Source: Candidatus Aminicenantes bacterium RBG_13_64_14 (GTDB lineage: Bacteria; Acidobacteriota; Aminicenantia; Aminicenantales; Saccharicenantaceae). Taken from it: a stretch of 6,005 bases of DNA. The stretch is taken from positions 2,724 through 8,728 of the forward strand of contig MEXZ01000113.1 of the NCBI GenBank assembly GCA_001773855.1. The letters are read 5' to 3'. This document shows, one piece after another, positions 1 through 5,536 of this stretch. Within the stretch, counting starts at the first letter, position 1, and each line of letters starts with the position of its first letter. Below the pieces are notes generated by a model, which was given only the letters and a program-made list of their open reading frames with translations, did not search any database and was not told where the DNA came from. The translations under genes were made by a program, and so were the position numbers.

Positions 1-1158
1 GCTTCCGCTCTGGAACTCGAACTCGCCGCCGCCGCCGGGCACTTCGGTGAGTTCGTGCCCATCCACCCCGACCACCTTAGAGCAGGCCGCCATCGGCGCG
101 AGGTGGGGGTTCGGGCAGGAGCCGCTGGTGGCCTCAAACTCGATGCACGCGATCTGGTCGAGGTCGCCGATGCAACCGCCGTGGCGCATCCAGCCGGCGA
201 CCGTGTCCGTGTAGGACAGGATGTCGAAGTCGTCGAAGAGGGTGAGGTCCATCCGGTAGCCGATCTTGAGCGTCCGTTCGGGGAGGATGACGGCGACGCG
301 CTGCGTGTTCGTGAGCATCATGGAGGTGATCTGCTTGAAGTTGTAGTCGATGACCGGGGCCGCGCCGGGGAAGGACTGGTTTAGGACGCCGAGCGCCTGG
401 CGCACCCTGCCGCGCATCTGGAGCGGGGTCAGGACGATGAACTGGGTCGTCGCCGGGTTGAGGTTGTAGCCCCGGCCCGCGACGTTCTGGAGGATGGACA
501 TGGCCGCGAAATTGAGCGACTCGGCGATCGAGCGGGCGTCCGCCGAGCAGTCGGAGCAGTCCGACGGGACGACGGAGCAACAGCCGATGGCGTCCATCGC
601 CGCCTCGAGCAGCGCGTAGTAGACGCCGGCCCGGCCCCCGTAGGCCGCAGCGCGGAACTCGATCGCGTTGTCCTCGATCGTCCACCAGTCGCCGTCCTCG
701 AAGAGCTGACGGTGCCAGCCGAGAGCGCCGCCGTAGTAGCAGAAGAAGCAGCGGTACTTGTCGCCGGCCATGCCGTAGACCTTGAGCTTCTCCCCGGGCT
801 TGATCTCCCGGAAGGTGAGGCCGCTCGTCACGCCGGAGACGTCGAACCCGGAGGCCTTAGTCCCGCCGAAGTCGTTGACCTTGAAGATCTGCTCGAAGCC
901 GGTGTCGTACTCGCCGACGAGGTGGAACCGCTCCACGACGTCGATGGCCTTCTCGTTCGGGTAACCGTCCGACATGAGCGTGAACTCCTGGACCTGCTTG
1001 TGGGCCTTCAGGAATTCCTGGACCCTGGAGAACCGCTCGGGCACGAACCTGTCGGGCAAGGCCATGAACATCTGGAGCGCCCCCGCGAGCTGCATCCGCT
1101 GTTCCTTGTCCTTGTAGTTGAACTTCTCCCAGTCGAGGTTGAAGATTCTGCTTTTCAT
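1..1158 (-). CDS. Major capsid protein, HK97-fold (3' end outside window)
   Basis: The frame from the ATG at 1158 stays open for 386 codons to the left edge, so the C-terminus is missing. I read it as the major capsid protein: it follows protease, scaffold and cement genes, and carries capsid-like segments such as FIVLTPLQMRGRVRQAL (240-256), RVAVILPERTLKIGYRMDL (287-305) and DILSYTDTVAGWMRHGG (312-328), where a Trp-x-Arg-x-Gly element late in the chain is typical of HK97-fold proteins. AGGAGG lies five bases before the ATG and overlaps the previous stop. There is no long helical N-terminal delta domain, which fits scaffolding by a separate protein. Unusually it holds ten cysteines: CFFC at 137-140, CC at 193-194, CSDC at 201-204, and 329, 338, 348 and 359. 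A Gly-rich stretch (PGGGGEFEF) sits near the visible end. The role is inferred from position and these motifs. Confidence 0.8.
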   Translation of the reverse strand, partial: MKSRIFNLDWEKFNYKDKEQRMQLAGALQMFMALPDRFVPERFSRVQEFLKAHKQVQEFTLMSDGYPNEKAIDVVERFHLVGEYDTGFEQIFKVNDFGGTKASGFDVSGVTSGLTFREIKPGEKLKVYGMAGDKYRCFFCYYGGALGWHRQLFEDGDWWTIEDNAIEFRAAAYGGRAGVYYALLEAAMDAIGCCSVVPSDCSDCSADARSIAESLNFAAMSILQNVAGRGYNLNPATTQFIVLTPLQMRGRVRQALGVLNQSFPGAAPVIDYNFKQITSMMLTNTQRVAVILPERTLKIGYRMDLTLFDDFDILSYTDTVAGWMRHGGCIGDLDQIACIEFEATSGSCPNPHLAPMAACSKVVGVDGHELTEVPGGGGEFEFQSGS

Positions 1159-1168
1159 GGCTTCCTCC

Positions 1169-1576
1169 TCAAGGCCTCACGGCCGCGCCCGCGCCGTCGA
1201 GGTCGATCTCCATCAGGGAGTCCGCCGCCAGGGCCAGCTCCGTCGCGATGCCGATCCGGAGCAGCGTGGAGGCGAAGGTGTTGCTGACGAGCCGGGTGAT
1301 CGGGTCCCAGTAGACGACATCGCCGACTCCGAAGAGCCCCTGCGCGTCGGTCACCTTCGGGACGATGATCTTCTCGGCGTGGTAGATGCCGACGGCCGCG
1401 TCGCCGAACAGCGCGTCCTCAAGGAGCGCGCAGACCGTGTCCCCGACCAGGTAGAGCCAGGACTGGCCGGCCGCGAAGGAATTCTTCGCGCCGAGCCAGC
1501 CGCCCGAGTCGGGGCAGATGAACTTGAACGACCGCCAGTCGCCCATCGGCGTGGCGGTTCTCAGAATGTTAGGCAT
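1169..1576 (-). CDS. Capsid cement/decoration protein, DUF2190 family
   Basis: A 135-residue protein matching the DUF2190 pattern, which in several phages is a capsid-binding cement protein that stabilises the expanded shell. The family signature is visible: a central G-x-A-x-G segment (59-63), KIIVPK (69-74), FGVGDVVYWD (82-91), then LRIGIAT (106-112) and MEIDLDG (122-128), which form the small beta-barrel strands. AAGGAG lies eight bases before the ATG at 1576. It follows the scaffold after a 34-base gap with nothing visible in it and precedes the capsid gene by ten bases, its TGA running into that gene's SD. This is the position of gene D in lambda. The older name 'recombinase RecA/RadA' sometimes attached to this family is misleading. 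The family is fairly sure; the cement role here is inferred from family and position. Confidence 0.8.
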   Translation of the reverse strand: MPNILRTATPMGDWRSFKFICPDSGGWLGAKNSFAAGQSWLYLVGDTVCALLEDALFGDAAVGIYHAEKIIVPKVTDAQGLFGVGDVVYWDPITRLVSNTFASTLLRIGIATELALAADSLMEIDLDGAGAAVRP

Positions 1577-1610
1577 GTTGCCCTCTCCTTGTTGTGTCTC
1601 GCCTTTGCCC

Positions 1611-2213
1611 TCAGTCCAGTTTGATCATCCGGTTCTTCGCCGGGTCGAGGTAGTCGGCCTGGGCGTCGGCGGCCTCGGTCTCCGTGGGCTCCGCGCCCTC
1701 CTTGCCGTTGCCCTTGCCGCCCGGTTTCTCCACGATCCCGTAGACGTCCTTCGCAAGCCGCTTCTCCTCGTCGACCTCGCCGTCGAGGTAGGCGTTGAAT
1801 TCCTTTTCCACCTCCTCGGGCTTCTGGGGGACGAATCGGGCGAGCCGCGCCGCGATGAACTTGGACTGTCTCTCCTCGAGCTTGCGCTCGGCCTTTGCCT
1901 TCTCGAAAAGCGACGCGACCCGGCCCTTCGCGCCCTCGATCTGGCCCGCCTTGATGGCGGCCTCTTGGGTGCTGGCCTTCTCGACCAGTTTCGCGTTTTC
2001 CTTCTGGGCCTCGGCCAGCCGCTTCCCGGACTCTGCGAGCTCCCGCTTCATCTCCCGCATCTCGTAGTAGATCTCGGGGCTCGCGTTCTTCTCCCGCATC
2101 TGCTCCTTGATGGCGGGGTCAGCCGTGATCTCTCCGATACCGAAAAGGTCGGAGACTTGGAGCCCGGCCTCGCGGATCAACTGTTTGATCTCCTCCGCGG
2201 TGGGTTTGTCCAT
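1611..2213 (-). CDS. Scaffold protein from internal in-frame start (nested, Nu3-like)
   Basis: A predicted 200-residue product from an internal ATG of the protease-scaffold gene, beginning MDKPTAEEIKQL. AAGGAG lies nine bases upstream, spelled by codons for Ile-Lys-Glu. The ATG falls at the junction between the protease region and the helical scaffold region, exactly where an independent scaffold would begin. In lambda, Nu3 is made the same way inside gene C, giving much more scaffold than protease. The product would be a helical coiled-coil protein with residues at the end likely to touch the capsid protein. It could instead be only a domain boundary with a chance SD. The sequence shows the SD, the ATG and the boundary; separate translation is inference. 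Confidence 0.55.
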   Translation of the reverse strand: MDKPTAEEIKQLIREAGLQVSDLFGIGEITADPAIKEQMREKNASPEIYYEMREMKRELAESGKRLAEAQKENAKLVEKASTQEAAIKAGQIEGAKGRVASLFEKAKAERKLEERQSKFIAARLARFVPQKPEEVEKEFNAYLDGEVDEEKRLAKDVYGIVEKPGGKGNGKEGAEPTETEAADAQADYLDPAKNRMIKLD

Positions 2214-2786
2214 TTGACGATTCTCCTTGATACGTGATTTAGCGAAAGCCTGGAGCTGGCCGAGGAGCGTTGCCCCGGCGAACCCAGGCGTCTCGATCTG
2301 AGAGTTGCTGAGCGCGATCGCCGTTACCTCGCCGACGTCGGCAACGTAGAGGCCGCGCGCCCGGTCCTCCTCGAGGTCGACCGACGCCTCGATCGACGCG
2401 ATGTCGAGCGGCAGGTGTCGGTAATCCGGGAGAATGTGGCAGGCGACAACGACCGACTCCCGGCTGCCGATCGTCATCAGCTTCTTCCCGACGACCGCGC
2501 CAATCGCTGTCCGGCCGGCCTGGTCGTTCGTGTCCCCGTGGCCGTGGAAGATCTTGGTCCCGATGCCGACCGCCTGGAAGAGCTTCACGACGGCGTCCCG
2601 GAACCAGTGCTTGACGATGTTCCCGACCTTGACCAGGTAGCCCTTGGCCTCGCCCTCGTGGCCGACGACGAAGGCCTTGAAGACCGGGTGCGGGTCGGTC
2701 CGCTGAATCTCCCGGATCTTCGCCGGGCCGATCATCTCGGCGATCTCGTTCTGGGCCATGCAACGCAGACGGGCGGTGATTCTCAT
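1611..2786 (-). CDS. Prohead protease-scaffold fusion protein
   Basis: A 391-residue protein combining two head-assembly jobs. Residues 30-180 look like a serine prohead protease of assemblin type: FHGHGDTND (80-88) offers the catalytic His (81 or 83), DIASIEASVDL (128-138) the nucleophile Ser (131 or 135), some 50 residues later as in phage head proteases, followed by GEVTAIALSNS (152-162), resembling the strand after the Ser in S78-type enzymes. Residues 192-391 are scaffold-like: acidic and basic helices, a predicted coiled coil at about 235-310, then a Gly/Glu-rich linker and the tail DYLDPAKNRMIKLD. The start at 2786 is chosen because GGAGGAG lies upstream and the ATG overlaps the previous stop; the in-frame ATG at 2894 lies inside the preceding gene and is rejected. 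Such proteases normally cleave scaffold and themselves once the shell is built. The exact peptidase family is unsure. Confidence 0.75.
   Translation of the reverse strand: MRITARLRCMAQNEIAEMIGPAKIREIQRTDPHPVFKAFVVGHEGEAKGYLVKVGNIVKHWFRDAVVKLFQAVGIGTKIFHGHGDTNDQAGRTAIGAVVGKKLMTIGSRESVVVACHILPDYRHLPLDIASIEASVDLEEDRARGLYVADVGEVTAIALSNSQIETPGFAGATLLGQLQAFAKSRIKENRQMDKPTAEEIKQLIREAGLQVSDLFGIGEITADPAIKEQMREKNASPEIYYEMREMKRELAESGKRLAEAQKENAKLVEKASTQEAAIKAGQIEGAKGRVASLFEKAKAERKLEERQSKFIAARLARFVPQKPEEVEKEFNAYLDGEVDEEKRLAKDVYGIVEKPGGKGNGKEGAEPTETEAADAQADYLDPAKNRMIKLD
1614..1655 (-). repeat. Codes C-terminal peptide shared with head protein (copy 2)
   Basis: Encodes DYLDPAKNRMIKLD, the last 14 residues of the protease-scaffold and of the predicted nested scaffold. 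In many phages the scaffold's C-terminal end is what touches the capsid protein, so this is a plausible capsid-binding tail. Confidence 0.55.
2223..2228 (-). promoter_or_regulatory. Internal Shine-Dalgarno AAGGAG for nested scaffold
   Basis: AAGGAG, nine bases before the ATG at 2213, inside the protease-scaffold coding region. The site is as strong as the one before the DUF2190 gene (AAGGAG at 1585-1590) in this window. Confidence 0.55.
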
Positions 2787-3061
2787 CGCTTCTCCTCCAC
2801 CGTTTCGAGCGCTGCCCGGATGACGCGCTTCGAGCCTCTCATCTGCCGTGGCGTCAGCGCCTTCGCCTTCTCGCCGCTCAACAGGTCGAGGCAATCAATC
2901 CAGGCCTCGTCCGAGGTTACGATGTCCCGCCGCATCTGCTGCCGCTTCCAGACCGGACATCCGAGCCGCGCCATCTGCTTGTCTACCCAGCGCAGGCACG
3001 CCTTTGCGCCCCGGACCTTCGCCCGTAGCCGCCTGACCCGGAACCATCTGGCGATGTTCAT
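2783..3061 (-). CDS. Hypothetical small charged helical protein
   Basis: A 92-residue protein of unknown function. The N-terminal third is strongly basic (ARWFRVRRLRAKVRGAK, 4-20), the middle carries several Trp residues (6, 25, 38, 54), and the end is charged (ETVEEKR). It is probably all helical. It has Cys at 22, 35 and 57 but no zinc motif, and no signal peptide or membrane segment. Its reality rests on context: the ATG overlaps the preceding stop (ATGA) and its own stop overlaps the next ATG (ATGA), and its last codons form the strong SD of the protease-scaffold gene. Its own SD is weak (AAAGAGAG), which fits translation by coupling from the gene before. A head-assembly accessory role is only guilt by position. 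Confidence 0.65.
   Translation of the reverse strand: MNIARWFRVRRLRAKVRGAKACLRWVDKQMARLGCPVWKRQQMRRDIVTSDEAWIDCLDLLSGEKAKALTPRQMRGSKRVIRAALETVEEKR
2792..2798 (-). promoter_or_regulatory. Ribosome binding site GGAGGAG that fixes the 2786 start
   Basis: GGAGGAG lies five bases before the ATG at 2786 and is encoded by the last Val-Glu-Glu codons of the upstream 92-residue gene. It decides between this start and the in-frame ATG at 2894, and the ATGA overlap adds coupling. Confidence 0.75.
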
Positions 3062-3444
3062 GCTCTCTTTTTCGACCTCTTCGCCCTCCGCGCCTTCTTC
3101 GCCAGGCCCTTCCTCGCGGCCGCGGCCTTTTCGGTCGCCTCGGCCTTCGCGGCGGCCTGCCGCCTGAGTTCCGCGATCCGGGCCGCCCTGCCCTTCGCCG
3201 CGGCGATGTCCCGCAATTGGTCGCTGAAGATCGCGCCCTTCGGGCGGTTCGGCGTCCGTTTCACGACGTTCGGGTAGCGGTTGCCGTCGAAGTTGAAGGC
3301 GCCGCCCGTCGGCTTCGGTATCCGGCCCATGAGCTTCCCGCCGACGGTGAAGTCGATCTTCTTGCCCTCGGCGTTGGTGCTGAGGCCGCGCCGCATCTTC
3401 GGCGAGTCGTCGAGCTTCGGCTTGATGGTGTTCGTTGAGATCAT
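3058..3444 (-). CDS. Small phage protein with histone-H1-like basic tail, function unknown
   Basis: A 128-residue protein that I do not recognise by family. It has two parts. Residues 1-75 are mixed, with short Gly/Pro-containing segments (VGGKLMGRIPKPTGGAFNF at 34-52) that look like an ordered beta-type region. Residues 76-128 are Ala/Lys/Arg-rich and nearly free of hydrophobics other than Ala, ending KKARRAKRSKKRA, like the tails of histone H1 or bacterial HC1-type nucleoid proteins. Such tails bind nucleic acid or acidic proteins. AAGGAG lies seven bases before the ATG and abuts the previous gene's stop; the stop overlaps the next ATG as ATGA, so the gene sits in a coupled cluster. Possible roles are a head protein that contacts DNA or an acidic scaffold partner; both are inferences from composition. 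The gene itself is well supported. Confidence 0.7.
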   Translation of the reverse strand: MISTNTIKPKLDDSPKMRRGLSTNAEGKKIDFTVGGKLMGRIPKPTGGAFNFDGNRYPNVVKRTPNRPKGAIFSDQLRDIAAAKGRAARIAELRRQAAAKAEATEKAAAARKGLAKKARRAKRSKKRA

Positions 3445-3974
3445 GCTGTCACTCCTTCCCCAATTTGATGATCTTGTTCCTGTCCGGGTTGAGGTGGTCC
3501 GGGAGTGCCGTCTCCTGCGTCTCCCCCGACGAGGCCGCCTCGAACCGCCCCTTCCTCGACCGGCAGTCCGCCGCCGCCTCCGACGCCGTCCAGTCCGACT
3601 TCGGGTAGTGAATCGCCTGGGCGGTCATCGTTGGCTGTCCCTTGAGCCGCCCGAGTATCATCAGCACCCGGCCGCTGGACTTCGTCCGGATGGATCCCTT
3701 CTCGAACTCCCCCGGCTCCCGCAGCCGACACGAATGCACGCTGGGAAAGGGCATAGAGACCTCCTAATGACGTCCTGTCCCCGCGCTTGCGCCTGACCAG
3801 GCCCATCGTATGGGCGCAGGCCGCGTTGAGACACTTCGCGCAGAGCGCCCACCCCTTCCTGCGGAACGGGCACTTGCACGGCATGATGATCATCGACTTG
3901 CCGCACCTCGGGCAGGGGGCCGGGGCCATCTGGAGCCCGAGGCTGTTCCTTTTCCGGCGGGCGTGCATAACCAT
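3441..3974 (-). CDS. Cys-rich zinc-ribbon-like small protein; frame reads on through the next gene
   Basis: The first 70 or so residues look genuine: a basic N-terminus (MHARRKR) followed by Cys at 21, 24, 33, 35, 45, 48 and 53 and His at 55, with a CPRCG knuckle and a CAKC knuckle, as in zinc ribbons. GGAGGG lies nine bases upstream of the ATG, which overlaps the portal stop as TGATG and so suggests translational coupling. The frame then meets no stop until 3441, crossing the entire 101-residue gene at 3449-3754 in another frame. Residues after about 72 are Gly/Asp/Pro-rich and look like out-of-frame translation. A TAG at 3764-3766, inside the next gene's SD, would end the protein at 69 residues if one base of the GGGG run at 3779-3782 were absent. 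The function is unknown; zinc binding is inferred from Cys spacing. The start is well supported, the end is not. Confidence 0.55.
   Translation of the reverse strand: MVMHARRKRNSLGLQMAPAPCPRCGKSMIIMPCKCPFRRKGWALCAKCLNAACAHTMGLVRRKRGDRTSLGGLYALSQRAFVSAAGAGGVREGIHPDEVQRPGADDTRAAQGTANDDRPGDSLPEVGLDGVGGGGGLPVEEGAVRGGLVGGDAGDGTPGPPQPGQEQDHQIGEGVTA
3449..3754 (-). CDS. Small phage head-associated protein with PKxxWTxxEA...FEAA domain
   Basis: A 101-residue protein. From memory, its pattern (SVHSCRLREPGEF at 5-17, ILGRLKG at 33-39, AQAIHYPKSDWTASEA at 45-60, GRFEAAS at 69-75) matches a short domain common in tailed-phage head modules, alone or at the N-terminus of prohead-protease or capsid-associated proteins. 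Its biochemical role is not known to me. The start is decided by AGGAGG at 3760-3765, five bases before the ATG, and by the conserved pattern beginning at residue 5. The last 16 residues are a separate tail whose DHLNPDRNKIIKLG resembles the C-terminus of the scaffold encoded downstream (DYLDPAKNRMIKLD), which hints that this protein is drawn into the procapsid. The stop overlaps the next gene's SD region, leaving a four-base gap. A longer frame from the zinc-ribbon gene covers it, but the domain and SD favour this frame. Confidence 0.75.
   Translation of the reverse strand: MPFPSVHSCRLREPGEFEKGSIRTKSSGRVLMILGRLKGQPTMTAQAIHYPKSDWTASEAAADCRSRKGRFEAASSGETQETALPDHLNPDRNKIIKLGKE
3458..3499 (-). 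repeat. Codes C-terminal peptide shared with scaffold (copy 1)
   Basis: Encodes DHLNPDRNKIIKLG near the end of the 101-residue head-associated protein. Seven of 14 residues are identical to the scaffold C-terminus encoded at 1614-1655 and most others are conservative (Asn/Asp, Arg/Lys, Ile/Met). The DNA is similar too, suggesting either a copied tail or convergent selection for one binding partner. Confidence 0.55.
3760..3765 (-). promoter_or_regulatory. Ribosome binding site AGGAGG that fixes the 3754 start
   Basis: A perfect AGGAGG lies five bases before the ATG at 3754. It overlaps a TAG at 3764-3766 in the frame of that downstream gene. It supports the 101-residue gene against the longer overlapping frames across this stretch, and marks the place where the upstream zinc-ribbon gene would be expected to end. 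Confidence 0.8.
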
Positions 3975-5527
3975 CAGGACTGGCCCTCCGGGACAACGCT
4001 CTTATCGCCTGCCCTCTCCTGCTTCATCCGCTCGAGGTCGAGTTTCGCCCGCTCGAGCTCCCTGTCGCCCGCCTCCTCCTCCCGCTTCTTCTCATCCTCC
4101 TCGTCGAGGTTCGGAATCTGGCTCCGGACGTACTCGTTCGAGACGATGCCGCCCAGGGCCGCGGGGATGAGGACGTTCTGGAGGTTCGCCCACTGCTCCT
4201 GCGTGACGATCGGGATCTCGACGCCGACCTTCTCCGGGTCGAGCTTCCCGCCGCCCTCCGACTTCTGGCTTAGGCCCGTCTTCGCGTTGTACATCTTCAT
4301 GGCTTTATCGATCAGTTCCTCGAAGACGCCGACCCAGGTCATCCGCTCCCGCACGGTCCCCGCCATGACGAGCTCGCGGGTGTTGTCGCCCGTTGCCCTG
4401 TTCTTCAGGAGGTCGAGCAGGCCGAGGTAGTGAATCGGTATCGACGTCGTCCCGGAGATCATCTTGACGGCGAGTTCGATCTCGGCGACGAGGTTCGCGA
4501 CCCCGGCCGAGTCGGGCGACTTCATCGAGAACGTACCGACGTGCGCTATGGCCTTCCCGATCTTCCAGTTTATGTTCTCCAGGTGGGCCAGGAGCGCCGT
4601 CGCCTCGTGGGCTGTCTTGACCTCAAAGTCGGCCGTGGGCGAGGCGAAAAGGTGGTTGATCTCCCGGAGGTCCCGGAGCGCCTTGTCGAGCCGGTCGATC
4701 TGCGTCAGGCACTTCATGACCTTCGGCTGGGCGGTGTTCGCGTCGCTGATACGGCCACCGAACTTCCGGTAGACGAACTCCTTCTCCTCGACGGTCGCCG
4801 CCGGGTAGGATGTCGGGGTGCTGGCCGGGGTTCCGGCCGTGCCGCCAGCCCGCGCCGACGGCGCGCTCGTCGTTCCGGCCGGCCAGATCAGCTTCTTGTA
4901 CCAGAGGTAGTCCTGGGGGTCGGCCTCGACCGTGTACTTCTTCTGGAGCCAGGAGATGAACCGGACCGAGACCATGCCGGGGCGCTTGCGGAAAGGCTCT
5001 TTCCCTTCCTTCGGTTCGTCCCAGAAGAGGCGGAGCGCGATCTTGCCCTCGATCTCGGCCTCCTTCGCGAGCTCCTGGGCCATCTCGGAGTCGAGGCCGT
5101 TGTACTCCAGGAAGTCCTTGACCCAGGCCATCTCGTTCTTCGCCTCTTCCTTCGTCTCCGTCCTCGAGACGACCTTAATACCGTCCCCGAGGATGAAGGC
5201 GGCCCGGAGGTCGACGATGGCGCCCGTCTGGAGGCAGCCCCAGTCGTCCATGTTGTTGTACTTGTTGGATATCGCCTGAACCGCGGCCGCGTAGTCCGGG
5301 TAATCGTTTCCCTTGTAGTTGCGGTCGGCCTCCTGGAGCGTGAGGATGTCCTTGGCTAGGAGTTCCTGCGTCTCCTGGTATTTGACAATCCGCTTCTCGA
5401 ACTCGGAGACCTTTGAAACATGGTTCTTCGATATCTGCTCCGCGGCCCATTTCGTCGCCTCGAGCTCGAGCTTGGTCCTCTCGAACTCCTGCGCCTGCGC
5501 CTTGGCCTTTCTTCCGAACATGTCCAT
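3974..5527 (-). CDS. Phage portal protein (SPP1 gp6-like)
   Basis: A 517-residue portal subunit. Portals are ring oligomers at one capsid vertex through which DNA enters and leaves, and they nucleate head assembly. The core at residues 85-200 and 250-470 has portal-like features: an aromatic/acidic segment (NNMDDWGCLQ, 91-100), ISGTTSIPIHYLG at 357-369 followed by a long helix with an N-T-R-E segment (382-385), and a closing GGIVSNEYVRSQIP (459-472), which resembles the 'iSneevR' end of SPP1 gp6-like portals. Two charged helical segments, likely coiled coils, flank the core at about 10-70 and 474-505. A Ser/Thr/Ala/Pro/Gly-rich linker occupies about 217-246. The ATG at 5527 has AGGGGG five bases upstream, overlapping the terminase stop; a second ATG two codons in is possible. 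The stop overlaps the next gene's ATG (TGATG). Length suits the family. The exact family is inferred from these motifs, not a search. Confidence 0.85.
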   Translation of the reverse strand: MDMFGRKAKAQAQEFERTKLELEATKWAAEQISKNHVSKVSEFEKRIVKYQETQELLAKDILTLQEADRNYKGNDYPDYAAAVQAISNKYNNMDDWGCLQTGAIVDLRAAFILGDGIKVVSRTETKEEAKNEMAWVKDFLEYNGLDSEMAQELAKEAEIEGKIALRLFWDEPKEGKEPFRKRPGMVSVRFISWLQKKYTVEADPQDYLWYKKLIWPAGTTSAPSARAGGTAGTPASTPTSYPAATVEEKEFVYRKFGGRISDANTAQPKVMKCLTQIDRLDKALRDLREINHLFASPTADFEVKTAHEATALLAHLENINWKIGKAIAHVGTFSMKSPDSAGVANLVAEIELAVKMISGTTSIPIHYLGLLDLLKNRATGDNTRELVMAGTVRERMTWVGVFEELIDKAMKMYNAKTGLSQKSEGGGKLDPEKVGVEIPIVTQEQWANLQNVLIPAALGGIVSNEYVRSQIPNLDEEDEKKREEEAGDRELERAKLDLERMKQERAGDKSVVPEGQS

Positions 5528-5536
5528 CGCGGCCCC

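Noticed and set aside
134..685. 183-codon open frame on the minus strand
   Set aside because: It overlaps the capsid gene in another frame and is Arg/Pro/His/Gly-rich, while the capsid frame stays open to the edge with capsid-like motifs.
1577..1610. Possible promoter or terminator in the largest clear gap
   Set aside because: The 34 bases contain only the SD of the DUF2190 gene; no stem-loop with a T-run and no -10/-35 pair could be seen.
1518..2237. 239-codon Leu-rich open frame on the plus strand
   Set aside because: Apparent hydrophobic segments arise from antisense of the Glu/Lys-rich scaffold codons; it is no membrane protein.
2787..2894. ATG at 2894 as start of the protease-scaffold gene
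   Set aside because: It would add 36 low-complexity residues inside the preceding gene; the ATG at 2786 has a strong SD and an ATGA junction.
2415..3167. 250-codon open frame on the plus strand
   Set aside because: It runs opposite three well-supported coupled minus-strand genes and its translation ends in Pro/Arg/Ser-rich low complexity.
3661..3996. 111-codon minus-strand frame over the zinc-ribbon region
   Set aside because: It starts within the portal gene, has no cysteine pattern and is Pro/Arg/Gln-rich; an out-of-frame shadow.
4430..5359. 309-codon open frame on the plus strand
   Set aside because: It lies wholly opposite the portal gene and its translation is Arg/Gly/Leu/Val-rich without a recognisable domain; typical antisense shadow of a GC-rich gene.
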